Shown here: positions 53,996 to 62,325 of the stretch, piece by piece | Position numbering within the stretch: the stretch's first letter is position 1 | Layout of the letters: each line of letters starts with the position of its first letter | Assembly (NCBI RefSeq): GCF_024707125.1 | Contig: NZ_JANQAH010000011.1 | Span: 434,001 to 498,000, forward strand | From: Devosia sp. | GTDB taxonomy: Bacteria; Pseudomonadota; Alphaproteobacteria; Rhizobiales; Devosiaceae | Reading direction: 5' to 3' | DNA: 64,000 nt | Translations under genes and position numbers: made by a program | The notes under the pieces: generated by a model | Told to the model about the DNA's origin: nothing | Seen by the model: the letters and a program-made list of their open reading frames with translations, nothing else | Databases searched by the model: none

Positions 53996-54715
53996 CTACT
54001 CAATCGCCGTAAGTAATGGGGTTGCAGGGGAAGGCAGGTTCGTCAGGGCTAGGACTTGCGCGGATCGCGCAGCCTCAAATCGCCAGAAACTGCCCGATGG
54101 AGCGACCCAGACGGCCGCGCTTGCGCCATTGGGAGACAGGGCCTGCAGATAGGCGAGCCGCTCCAGAGATGGCGCATCCGAACGGCCGTCAGCGACCGCC
54201 CGGGTCAATAAGGACGCCTCGCCGGAGGTATCGCCCGTCAGGCGATAGAGCACGCGCAGCCGCGCAAAATCGGCATCGCTGGGACTGGCGTCGTAGATCC
54301 GGCGCAGGATCGTCATCTCGCCATGCACATCGCCCATCTGCCGGTAGAGATCGCTGAGCTCGCGCAGAGCCTCGATATTGTCGACATGCAACGCCGGCTG
54401 CTGACTGAGCAGCAGAGCAGCGCTATCGGGCTGTCGCGCCAGCATATAGAGCCTGAAGAGCATATAGCCCTCATAATCGTTGAGCGGACGATCCTCCTCA
54501 ACAGCGACGAGAATGTTAATCGCATCGCCATAGCGGCCCTCTGCAAGAAGGCCCTCGGCCTTTTCTTCGGTGCCGGGGAGCAAGGCCAGCGTGCCTGCAA
54601 GACTCACGACGGCGAGGAGCATGATCGCTAGCAGCGTCCGGTCTGGCCGCGTCGGGGTCGCCGGCACGGCGCGATAGAGCTGTTTGGGATCCTGGAAACT
54701 AACGGGACCGGACAT
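53996..54715 (-). CDS. Short TPR protein with one membrane anchor, PelB-like N-terminal part
   Basis: 239 residues from ATG 54715. One membrane helix (about 26-48, LLAIMLLAVVSLAGTLALL), then TPR-like pairs: AEGLLAEGRYGDAINILVAV, YMLFRLYMLARQPDSAALLL, ALRELSDLYRQMGDVHGEMT, FARLRVLYRLTGDTSGEASL. In Pseudomonas PelB an inner anchor and many TPRs lead to an outer-membrane barrel of about 1190 residues in total; here only the anchor and a few TPRs exist. It overlaps the hydrolase gene upstream by 17 bp and ends at the ribosome site of the RTX gene. It may recruit PelA-type enzymes to the polymer in the periplasm. Homology to PelB is suggested by context. Confidence 0.72.
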   Translation of the reverse strand: MSGPVSFQDPKQLYRAVPATPTRPDRTLLAIMLLAVVSLAGTLALLPGTEEKAEGLLAEGRYGDAINILVAVEEDRPLNDYEGYMLFRLYMLARQPDSAALLLSQQPALHVDNIEALRELSDLYRQMGDVHGEMTILRRIYDASPSDADFARLRVLYRLTGDTSGEASLLTRAVADGRSDAPSLERLAYLQALSPNGASAAVWVAPSGSFWRFEAARSAQVLALTNLPSPATPLLTAIE

Positions 54716-55655
54716 CGTCGAGCTCCCTGCTGCCGATGAAAAGCGGAACCCCGAGGGCATCGGCATTCTTGTGAGCCAGGGCCCTCGATTCCGCCGTATC
54801 GAGATATTCGATGAGAAAGACCGGCTTGCCCGAGGCGAGAAAGCGCTGCAGCGGCGTCAGGCTGGCGCGCAGCTCGCCCTTGGAATTAAGCGTGCCGTCG
54901 CCATCGAGGCCGAAGAACAGGTCTTCCTTGCCGACACCATCGATAGCCGCCGCATAGTCGGGATAGTTCAACAGCTCTTCGGCATTCTGGCCGACGACAA
55001 TGAAACCGGGATGGGCGCTGCGGGCATAGGCGGCAATGGTCGAGACGAACTCGACCATCAATTGCATGCGGCTGGCCCGTGAGACCGCTGGGTCGGACAC
55101 GTCGAAGGCATCGATTCGGTCGAGATAGACCCCGTCAAAGCCCGCCGCCATGATGCTGTCGAGATAGGCTTCCGGCCCGCCCAGGATCACGCTCTGCCAG
55201 GCAGGATCCCAGTAGTGCACCGCATAATTGCCCGGCCAATCCGGGTTTTCTTGCCCGAGCCAGCCTGGTGGCGAAGTCTGCCAGCTCCGGTTCCAGTATG
55301 AGCGGTAGTCCTCGGCTTCCCCGATGCTGAGATAGGCCAGCACAATGCGCGCGCCGCCATCGGGCTTGCGCTTCATGGCCATGACCTCGGATCGGCTGAA
55401 CGCCTGCTCTGCCGAGCCATCGCGCGCATAGTCGATGACCATGAGATCATAGGGCGAATCTGCGACGAGATCGGGGTCCACCATCTGCAGTTGATAGCCC
55501 CAGCTGCGGGCGTCGGAGAGATGGGGGCGCACAGGCGTGGCGCAAACCGGGCTCGCCGAAACGGCCAGCGCCAGATGCATCATCACCGAGGCGCCAAGCA
55601 TCGGCACGGAATGCAGTCTTCCGGATCTCGAACTGAGAATTTCGCTGATGCTCAT
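54699..55655 (-). CDS. PelA-like glycoside hydrolase (TM1410/endo-alpha-1,4-polygalactosaminidase family)
   Basis: 318 residues from ATG 55655. N-terminal signal-like segment (MLGASVMMHLALAVSASPVCA). The TIM-barrel hallmarks are LMVIDYARDG, IVLAYLSIGEAEDYRSYW, AVHYWDPAWQ and GFDGVYLDRIDAF, as in the TM1410 family that includes Pel-cleaving enzymes. It would trim or process a galactosamine-rich polymer in the periplasm. In Pseudomonas this domain is fused to Rossmann and deacetylase domains in one PelA; here it is separate, and those domains are in the RTX gene two positions downstream. The start overlaps a tiny upstream ORF by ATGA. Confidence 0.88.
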   Translation of the reverse strand: MSISEILSSRSGRLHSVPMLGASVMMHLALAVSASPVCATPVRPHLSDARSWGYQLQMVDPDLVADSPYDLMVIDYARDGSAEQAFSRSEVMAMKRKPDGGARIVLAYLSIGEAEDYRSYWNRSWQTSPPGWLGQENPDWPGNYAVHYWDPAWQSVILGGPEAYLDSIMAAGFDGVYLDRIDAFDVSDPAVSRASRMQLMVEFVSTIAAYARSAHPGFIVVGQNAEELLNYPDYAAAIDGVGKEDLFFGLDGDGTLNSKGELRASLTPLQRFLASGKPVFLIEYLDTAESRALAHKNADALGVPLFIGSRELDDVRSR

Positions 55656-55738
55656 CTTTTCCGCCGGGCGTTGCGCAGGCCGCTCCTGCGCCGTTCCCAC
55701 AGATAGGACAGTGCCACCAGCACGGCATTGACGGCCAT
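55652..55738 (-). CDS. Tiny membrane ORF overlapping the hydrolase start
   Basis: 28 codons from ATG 55738: one hydrophobic stretch (AVNAVLVALSYLW) then a strongly basic tail (ERRRSGLRNARRKR). Its TGA overlaps the ATG of the hydrolase gene, so it would be translationally coupled. The ribosome site is weak. It may be a leader that drives hydrolase translation, or a small membrane protein. No homologue known to me. Confidence 0.4.
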   Translation of the reverse strand: MAVNAVLVALSYLWERRRSGLRNARRKR

Positions 55739-55818
55739 CAATGCGGTCCGACCTGCCCCCTCATAGCCTGATCTCGAACGACCTGCCGCGAACAGGCCTC
55801 TATTTTGGGAGTGCTGTC

Positions 55819-56514
55819 ATGAACGAGCATATCAGTGCACAGAATTTGGTTCCCGACCCAGCCGTCCATGGCAGCGGCAGCACCGTGGCAATCAGGACCC
55901 TGCAGATCGCCACGCTCATCGGCGAAATCCTGCTCAGCGCCTATGCGCTGGCCGGCAATGGCTGGGGCACGGTGGCGCTGGGGCACCTGGGCATCGTCGC
56001 CGCCCTCGTCTTTGTGATCGTTTGCCTCGAACGGGCCAGGATCGACACCGGATCGCTGCAGACCTTCACCCTCTTGACCTTTGCCGGCGGGCCGATCGGC
56101 GCTGCAGCGGCCCTGCTCGGGGACCAGCCGATCTGGCGGCCCAAGGCCGACGCGCTGGACAAATGGTACAATACCATTGCCCCCGTCGAAGAGCCGGCCG
56201 TCACACTGGTCGACATGATCATCGACGGGCGTCTCATCAGTCCGCAGACTCGCCTGCCGCGCCCCTATGATGCGCTCCTGAGCACCGGGACCATGCAGGA
56301 AAAACAGGGCCTCCTGGCCTATCTCGCGATCGAGGACGACGAAAAATTCGTCGAGGTCGCCCTGGCTCTGGCCCTGCGCAGCACCGATCAACGCGTCCGC
56401 GTTCAGGCCGCCGCCGTCGCTGCCCATACGCGGGGCCGCAGTCGGCGCCGCCAATTGTCGAACATGAGTGAAAACGTCATCCAGGCCACGCTGGGTCGCC
56501 CCGCGGCGATCTGA
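55819..56514 (+). CDS. PelE-like membrane protein
   Basis: 231 residues from ATG 55819, which has GGGAG 7 nt upstream. Two to three N-terminal helices (IRTLQIATLIGEILLSAYAL, LGIVAALVFVIVCL, FAGGPIGAAAALLG), then a helical repeat domain with IEDDEKFVEVALALALRSTD and QRVRVQAAAVAAH. PelE of Pseudomonas has two membrane helices and TPR/HEAT-like repeats with a VRVQAA motif, and forms the inner-membrane complex with PelD, PelF and PelG. It opens the plus-strand arm, 80 bp from the divergent arm and just before pelF. Confidence 0.75.
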   Translation: MNEHISAQNLVPDPAVHGSGSTVAIRTLQIATLIGEILLSAYALAGNGWGTVALGHLGIVAALVFVIVCLERARIDTGSLQTFTLLTFAGGPIGAAAALLGDQPIWRPKADALDKWYNTIAPVEEPAVTLVDMIIDGRLISPQTRLPRPYDALLSTGTMQEKQGLLAYLAIEDDEKFVEVALALALRSTDQRVRVQAAAVAAHTRGRSRRRQLSNMSENVIQATLGRPAAI

Positions 56515-56557
56515 CCGCGGCGCACAGCGTTCTGCGAAATTTTGGGGAGTTTCAATT

Positions 56558-58077
56558 ATGTGGCGTGACGTGAACATGATGCCGGCCAATGCGCCGGAAC
56601 CTATCGCCGATATCTGCCTGATAGCGGAGGGTTGCTACCCCTACGTCGCCGGGGGCGTCTCCACCTGGATCGACTGGCTGATCCGCTCGCATCCCGAACT
56701 CACGTTCACGGTCCTTGCGATCCTGCCGGGCGCCCCGACCAGCGAGCCGCGCTATGCCAGGCCGGACAACCTGCTTTCGATCGAACACGTCCGGCTCGAC
56801 GACAACAATATGGGCACAACGCACGACTGGCCGGCGGCGACCCCGGAATATACCGGCGAACTCATCGGCCACCTGCTGACCGACGGCGACACGCGCCAGC
56901 TCAGCGAGTTGATGAAGCTTCTCGGCCCCCGGGACGACGCGTCTCGCTCGATACCTTGCTCAACTCGCCGGAAGCCTGGCAGACCATGTGCTACCACTAT
57001 GGCTCCATGGCCCATGCCTCGTTCCTGGGCTATTTCTGGGCCTGGCGGACGCTGGTCGGCGGCCTTTTCCGGGTCTTGACCTGCCCCCTGCCCCAGGCCC
57101 GCATCTATCACGCTGTTTCCACCGGCTATGCCGGCCTCATCGGTGCGCGCGCTGCCATCGAAACCGGCCGCAAGACCCTCATCACCGAGCACGGCATCTA
57201 TTCCAACGAACGCCGCATCGAGATCCTGATGGCCGACTGGATTTCCAACAGCATCGACAACGGCCTCGACCTCTCCGATGACCGCAAGGATATCCGCGAA
57301 CTCTGGGCCCGCGGCTTTGAGAGCTTTGCCCGCGTCGCCTACAATTCGGCCACCGAGATCGTGGCGCTTTATGAGGCCAACCAGACCTTCCAGCTGGCGC
57401 TTGGTGCCGGCCCCGAAAAGCTGAGTGTCATTCCCAACGGGGTCGATTCAGAACGCTTCGGCCGGATCAAGCCGATCTCGCATGACCGCCCGACGATCGC
57501 CTTTATCGGCCGGGTCACGCCCATCAAGGACGTGCAGACCTTCATCGACGTCGCCGAACGGCTGCGCCGACGCTTCCCGGACCTCCAGGCCCTCGTCATT
57601 GGCCCGATGGATGAGGACCCCGAATATGCGCAAAGCTGCATCACCGAGGTCAACCGGCGGCAATTGGCGGACACCGTGTCCTTCACCGGCCCGGTAAATG
57701 TCGTCGACTATCTCGGGCGCATCGACGTTCTGGTTCTCACCAGCATCAGCGAGGCCCTCCCCCTCGTTATCCTCGAAGCCGGCGCGGCAGGCGTTCCCTG
57801 CATTGCCACCGACGTCGGGGCATGTCGCGAAATCCTCGAAGGCCCAGCCAACGACGGGGAATCCATCGGCCCGGGCGGCATGGTCGCCCCCGTGGGCGCC
57901 AATGACGAAATCGCCCTGGCCATCGGCCTATTGCTCGCCGACCAGCAACGCCTCCACGCCTATGGCGACAATCTGCAACGCCGCGTGCGCAAGCACTATC
58001 GCGCCGAGGCCGTCGCCGACGCCTATGGCGCACTCTATGGGCGCAATTTCGCGCCTCAACCCCAAATGGTGTCGTGA
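56558..58077 (+). pseudogene. pelF: PelF-type GT4 glycosyltransferase, frameshifted
   Basis: PelF polymerises the Pel backbone from a UDP-sugar. The start ADICLIAEGCYPYVAGGVST is a strong PelF signature, and the C-terminal half has the GT4 EX7E motif in EALPLVILE. Codons 56558 to about 56925 are in one frame, but from about 56933 the homologous sequence (VSLDTLLNSPEAWQTMCYHY onward) continues one frame over. A missing base in the C5 tract at 56926-56930 explains it. Read as given, the product stops near 57079 (about 173 residues). With the shift repaired, the length is about 506, the family norm. It may be a sequencing error or a real inactivation. GGGGAG precedes ATG 56558. Confidence 0.9.
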
Positions 58078-59471
58078 TGGCCGGGATAGGGTTTGCACTG
58101 AAAAAACTGAGCAGCCAGGACAATCTGGCCTCGCGATCCCTCGCTGGCGGTCATGCGATCATGATCGCCTCGGGCCCCTGGATCGTCATCATGATCGGCT
58201 TGGCGATGCTGCACATCCTGGGGCGGCCACTGCTCGATCCCACGGACCTGAAGGTCTTCAGCATCCTGGTGATCTACAGCTTCGCCCTGTCCCTCGTCAT
58301 CACCTCGCCGATCTCGCTCGATGCGACGCTGCGGGTATCACGCATTCTCTTCCTGCGTCGCTTCGAGGAAGTGCACGGCATTTATCTCGCCGCCGTCTTT
58401 ATCACCACCTTGCTGTCGCTGATCGGCGGAACCGTGGTCTTCTTCATGCTCATCCGCCTGCCGCTTGGCCTTGGCCTTGCAGCAATCATCTGCGTGGTTC
58501 AGGTGTCCCACCTGTGGCTCGCCATGTCCTTCGTCGCCGCCATCAAGCAATACGGCACGGTGACCTCGGCCTTTGCCTTGGGCCTGAGCTGTTCCATCAT
58601 CTTCGGCACCTCGGCAGCCGCACTCGGCAATGGCCCCGGCGGCATGCTCATCGGCTTCAGTATCGGTCTCTGCATCTCGTTCTGCATTCTCAACTTCCTC
58701 ATCCTCAAGACCTTTCCCGGCCCCCTGACAGCGCTGCGCGATCTGCCGGCAAAACTGCGCGAAATCCGTCCCGTATCAGGCACGTTCATCGCCGCCGGCA
58801 TCTGCAGTGCCCTCGCCGTCTGGATCGACAAGATCATCGTCTGGCAATCGAGCGAGGGGACGGCCGTTGCCGATGGCCTCATTTACTCGGCCCGCTACGA
58901 CAGCCCCATGTTCATGGCCTATCTGTCCATCGTGCCGGTGATGTCGATCCTGGTGGTCTGGCTCGAAACAACCTTCTTCAACAATTACCGCCACTATCGC
59001 GACATCGTGCATTCGGGCGGAACGCTGCGTCAGATCGACGAGCAGCGAGCGAGCCTGGCGCAGAACGCCGTCGACACGGTCTTCTCAGCCTTCCTCATCC
59101 AGCTCACCATCAGCGTGTCCCTGGCGGTCATGGCGCCCCTTCTCGCCGACCTGCTCGGCCTGCCCTATGACGCCATTTCCGTGCTGCGCCTGGCGCTTGT
59201 CGGGGCCGCCTTCCACTTCCTGTTCCAGGCCAGTTGCGGGGTCATCCTCTTCGTCCAATACGGCAAGGCCTATCTCTGGCTGCAGGTCCTGTTCCTGGCC
59301 CTGAACGCGGCCGGCACGGCCATCATGCTGAGCAATCCCGACTATCTCGGACTCGGCTACGTCCTGGCCTCGATCGCCAGCGGAACCCTGGCCTATGCCG
59401 CCATGCGCCGCGCTTTGGGCACCCTCAACCGCCTGACTTTCGTCGTCAACAACCCAGCCATTACCGGCTGA
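58077..59471 (+). CDS. pelG: PelG, Pel polysaccharide inner-membrane transporter
   Basis: 464 residues with about twelve membrane helices. The start MAGIGFALKKLSSQDNLASR and the segment GPWIVIMIG match PelG. The ATG at 58077 overlaps the pelF TGA by one base (TGATG), a tight coupling. PelG belongs to the MOP/flippase-like superfamily and moves the polymer across the inner membrane with PelD, PelE and PelF. The reading frame is intact, and composition matches its neighbours. Confidence 0.95.
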   Translation: MAGIGFALKKLSSQDNLASRSLAGGHAIMIASGPWIVIMIGLAMLHILGRPLLDPTDLKVFSILVIYSFALSLVITSPISLDATLRVSRILFLRRFEEVHGIYLAAVFITTLLSLIGGTVVFFMLIRLPLGLGLAAIICVVQVSHLWLAMSFVAAIKQYGTVTSAFALGLSCSIIFGTSAAALGNGPGGMLIGFSIGLCISFCILNFLILKTFPGPLTALRDLPAKLREIRPVSGTFIAAGICSALAVWIDKIIVWQSSEGTAVADGLIYSARYDSPMFMAYLSIVPVMSILVVWLETTFFNNYRHYRDIVHSGGTLRQIDEQRASLAQNAVDTVFSAFLIQLTISVSLAVMAPLLADLLGLPYDAISVLRLALVGAAFHFLFQASCGVILFVQYGKAYLWLQVLFLALNAAGTAIMLSNPDYLGLGYVLASIASGTLAYAAMRRALGTLNRLTFVVNNPAITG

Positions 59472-59505
59472 TTCATTGCAGAACGTAGATTATTGAGAGG
59501 CCGAT

Positions 59506-60126
59506 ATGAGCAGCGACAATCCGGTTATTTCCGGCACCGTCCGAGAGCCCCCGATAACTGCCGTTTCGTCATCCCGGTCAAACGTGCTCGCCTTTGCCGA
59601 AGGCATCCTCTTGCTGGGCGGGGTGGCCCTCATCGAGCATTCCGGCCTGATGTCATTTGCCTCCTGGCCCGTGCATCCCTTCCTCTTCATCGCCATCCTG
59701 CTGAGCGCGCAATATGGCGTGCTCGGCGGCGTCCTCGCCGCCATGGGCGCAACCGCGATCTCCTATTTCAACGGCCTGCCAACGCGCCCCTTCGACATGT
59801 CTCATGCCGAATACTTTCGCCTGACCTGGGCCGACCCGCTCTCCTGGGTCCTTGCGGCGCTCATGGTGGGTATCGTGACGTCCCGGCGCAGCCGAATGCT
59901 CGAGGAACAAGGCGAGCAATTGCGCAAGGCGCGCATGGCCGAGGGCCTGATAGCTGCGCAATATCAGGTGCTGGCCCAGCGCACGCATAAGCTCGAGCGC
60001 AGTCTCGCCGGGCGCGCTGACTTGTCCATCCCCGAAAGCCCGCCGCCCCTGGCTGACACCGGCAAAGGTCGAGGCAAGACCCCGTCCCGGTCAAAAACCC
60101 GGCCAGTGCCTTCGATAGAACGCTGA
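59506..60126 (+). CDS. PelD-like membrane protein lacking GAF/GGDEF c-di-GMP receptor
   Basis: 206 residues: four hydrophobic helices (NVLAFAEGILLLGGVALIE, HPFLFIAILLSAQYGVLGGV, LAAMGATAISYF, LSWVLAALMVGIVTS), then a coiled coil (RMLEEQGEQLRKARMAEGL, YQVLAQRTHKLERSLAGR) and a disordered Pro/Lys/Ser tail. PelD of Pseudomonas has the same four helices and coiled coil, then GAF and degenerate GGDEF domains of some 250 residues that bind c-di-GMP. Here the protein stops where the GAF domain should begin, and the 111 bp before the next gene cannot encode it. GAGAGG precedes the ATG. Identity as PelD rests on position and remembered sequence pattern. Confidence 0.7.
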   Translation: MSSDNPVISGTVREPPITAVSSSRSNVLAFAEGILLLGGVALIEHSGLMSFASWPVHPFLFIAILLSAQYGVLGGVLAAMGATAISYFNGLPTRPFDMSHAEYFRLTWADPLSWVLAALMVGIVTSRRSRMLEEQGEQLRKARMAEGLIAAQYQVLAQRTHKLERSLAGRADLSIPESPPPLADTGKGRGKTPSRSKTRPVPSIER

Positions 60127-60237
60127 AGACAGGTCTGGCCCAAGGGCACGTCTTAGAAAGCGCTTCCGGCTTCGGGCGACATGCGCAAGCACCGGACTCC
60201 TAAGCGCAACAAGCGATCCGGCAGATCACGACGCGCC

Positions 60238-60882
60238 TTAGTTTTCGAGGCTGGGCCACATCCGACGAGCCGTATTGCTGGCTTCCACCCTGTTGCGCAC
60301 CTGCAGTTTGGAGAAGGTGTTCGACAGATGAAACTTCACCGTGCGCTCGGTGATATCGAGTCGCACCCCGATCTCCCGATTACTGAGCCCCCGCGCCAGA
60401 AATTGCAGGACCTGCGTTTCCTGTTTCGAAAGCTTGGCGTCGCCCGCCCGCGCGGCAGGGGCGGACTTGGTCCGCAACATGCCGAGCAACCGCCCGAACA
60501 TGTCCTTGGGAATGACGTTCTCGCCCTTGTTCACCAGGCGCACGATACTGCGCATATCGGAGCCGGTAGTACCCTTGAGCACATAGCCATAGACCCCCGC
60601 CTCGACGGCGCGAGCAATATCGTTCTCATCTTCTGAAGCGGTGACCACCACGATCCGGGTCTCGGGATGGGCGAGCACGATGTCGGGTATGCGCTCGAGG
60701 CCATCGTCGGCCATCTGCGCATCGAGCAAAAGTACATCCGGCCTCAGCGAGGCAACCAGTTCGACCGCTTCTGCGGCGCTGCCACCCTCGCCAACGGCCG
60801 AAATATCACCCTCGACCGTCACGGCCTGGATCAATCCAGTCCGGAACATCGGGTGATCGTCAACGACCACGATCCTGATCAT
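60238..60882 (-). CDS. NarL-type response regulator
   Basis: 214 residues. Receiver domain with VVVDDHPMF and phosphoacceptor Asp54 in LLLDAQMAD; the usual MPG after the Asp is replaced by MAD. Switch Lys in YVLKGTTG. C-terminal LuxR-type HTH (KLSKQETQVLQFLARGLSNR, EIGVRLDITERTVKFHLSNT). It is 24 bp downstream of its likely kinase. It converges on the pel arm and probably controls surface polymer or exoprotein genes; the target is inferred from position. Confidence 0.94.
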   Translation of the reverse strand: MIRIVVVDDHPMFRTGLIQAVTVEGDISAVGEGGSAAEAVELVASLRPDVLLLDAQMADDGLERIPDIVLAHPETRIVVVTASEDENDIARAVEAGVYGYVLKGTTGSDMRSIVRLVNKGENVIPKDMFGRLLGMLRTKSAPAARAGDAKLSKQETQVLQFLARGLSNREIGVRLDITERTVKFHLSNTFSKLQVRNRVEASNTARRMWPSLEN

Positions 60883-60906
60883 TTTGAGTTCGACCGCTGC
60901 CGGAGC

Positions 60907-62325
60907 CTAGACATTTCGCACCCACATCTCGAGGCGAGTCTGGCCATCCTTCTGCACGAAAGCCAGGTTGCCACCGATACTCTGGACGCGCGCCCGCAGA
61001 CCATAAAGGCCAATGCCCCGATGGTCGGCTTGTTCCACGTAGTCTGTTAGATTTTTATTGGTGATCGACAATTTTAGCACCCCTCCCTGCATTGTCGCAG
61101 TCATCGTCTGCCCCTCCGGCAGACCATGGTGGAACGCGTTATTCAGACCCTCTTGGATAAATCGATACACACAAACACACAATTCAGGGGCAGCATGAAC
61201 CGGTTCTACGCGGCTGTCCACGTCTATGGTGATACCGGTGCGACGAATGTGTTGTTGTATTGCGCGCTCGATGACCTGCGCCAGATTGAGATCTTCTATG
61301 TCGGGCAAGACCAGCGCCAAGGCGATGGCGCGGATTTCTGAAAGCGCGCCCCCCAGCGTATCCTCGATCTCGGCGACAACCGCCTCCCGCTCGTCCTTCT
61401 TGGCCAGCCGGCGGATCTGATCGAGCCGCAATACCGCAAAGCCGATCGTTTGGGCCGGCCCGTCATGAAGGTCCGTGCCAATGGTGCGCAAATGCTTGTC
61501 GGTAAATTCGGTCACGCTCAGCGAGGCGCGCTGCGCCACCGCCTTCAGTTCACGATGCCGGACCGCACGCGCATGCGATTGCGCCAGTCGTCGGTTGAGA
61601 ATCCGCCCCTGCCGCTCGATCTTGCGGCTGCCTTCGAGCACGATGCCGAAGAGAGCCGCCATGACGATCAGGCCTATCGTGGCCGCCGTCGCCCAGCTCG
61701 ACAGGGTCAGCGACCAGAGATCCTTTTCGAGCGACGCAGTCACCTCCCTGAGCTGGGCAACCGCGGCGATGTCCCCGGTTTCGCGGTTGCGCAGGGGGAA
61801 ATAGACCTCGATGAAATCGGTCGTAAAACCGTGCTCGGCATAGTCTTCCGAACTGACATCGGTGAAATCGACACCAATCTCGCCCGCAAAGGCGCGCTGC
61901 ACCTTGATGGGCATTTCAAGCTGGCGCGCTTCCAGTTCCGGACTGTTGGAATAAAGGATGGTGCCGTCCGCGAGCCACAGGTCGAGATAGGGAAACTCGG
62001 CCAGAAGGGTCTCGTCATTCATCATCGCGTCCAGCGCCAGCCGGTCGCTCTCGGCCAGGCGTCCATCCGAGCCAAGTTGCTGGATATGCGGGTCGATCAT
62101 CCCCTCGACGAGGGCGGGCACCACCGTTCCGCGGCGCGCGAGCGTAATTTCGGTCATGGCGCTGGTGATCAGCACACCGCACAGGAGCATGGCGGCCACG
62201 GTGACGGCGCTACCATAAAGGGCGAACTGGTGGGCGAGTGGGAGCCGCTTCCAGCGCTTCAGCACCCCTTTGAACACGCCTCGCCGATCGGTCAAATCTC
62301 GCTCCGCACGCAACGCCGTTCTCAA
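60907..62325 (-). CDS. NarX/LiaS-type membrane histidine kinase (HisKA_3)
   Basis: About 472 residues. Two membrane helices (about 35-58 and 209-230) enclose a periplasmic sensor domain of about 150 residues with no obvious family. A helical region leads to HisKA_3 with His287 in IGTDLHDGPAQ, then an ATPase domain with an N-box (EGLNNAFHHG) and RGIGLYGLRARV. It should phosphorylate the response regulator encoded next. The start is uncertain: TTG 62325 has no ribosome site, while TTG 62295 has GGAG upstream. It diverges from the RTX peroxidase gene. Confidence 0.92.
   Translation of the reverse strand: MRTALRAERDLTDRRGVFKGVLKRWKRLPLAHQFALYGSAVTVAAMLLCGVLITSAMTEITLARRGTVVPALVEGMIDPHIQQLGSDGRLAESDRLALDAMMNDETLLAEFPYLDLWLADGTILYSNSPELEARQLEMPIKVQRAFAGEIGVDFTDVSSEDYAEHGFTTDFIEVYFPLRNRETGDIAAVAQLREVTASLEKDLWSLTLSSWATAATIGLIVMAALFGIVLEGSRKIERQGRILNRRLAQSHARAVRHRELKAVAQRASLSVTEFTDKHLRTIGTDLHDGPAQTIGFAVLRLDQIRRLAKKDEREAVVAEIEDTLGGALSEIRAIALALVLPDIEDLNLAQVIERAIQQHIRRTGITIDVDSRVEPVHAAPELCVCVYRFIQEGLNNAFHHGLPEGQTMTATMQGGVLKLSITNKNLTDYVEQADHRGIGLYGLRARVQSIGGNLAFVQKDGQTRLEMWVRNV

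Noticed and set aside
51468-54152. 894-codon plus-strand frame
   Set aside because: Antisense to the repeated CBM-like blocks; its own repeats (e.g. GIGIEPEGR) only mirror the repeats of the real gene.
56632-58077. Independent gene starting at 56632
   Set aside because: Its first 100 codons are a shadow of the pelF N-terminal frame; only the part after about 56933 is PelF, so it is one frameshifted gene.
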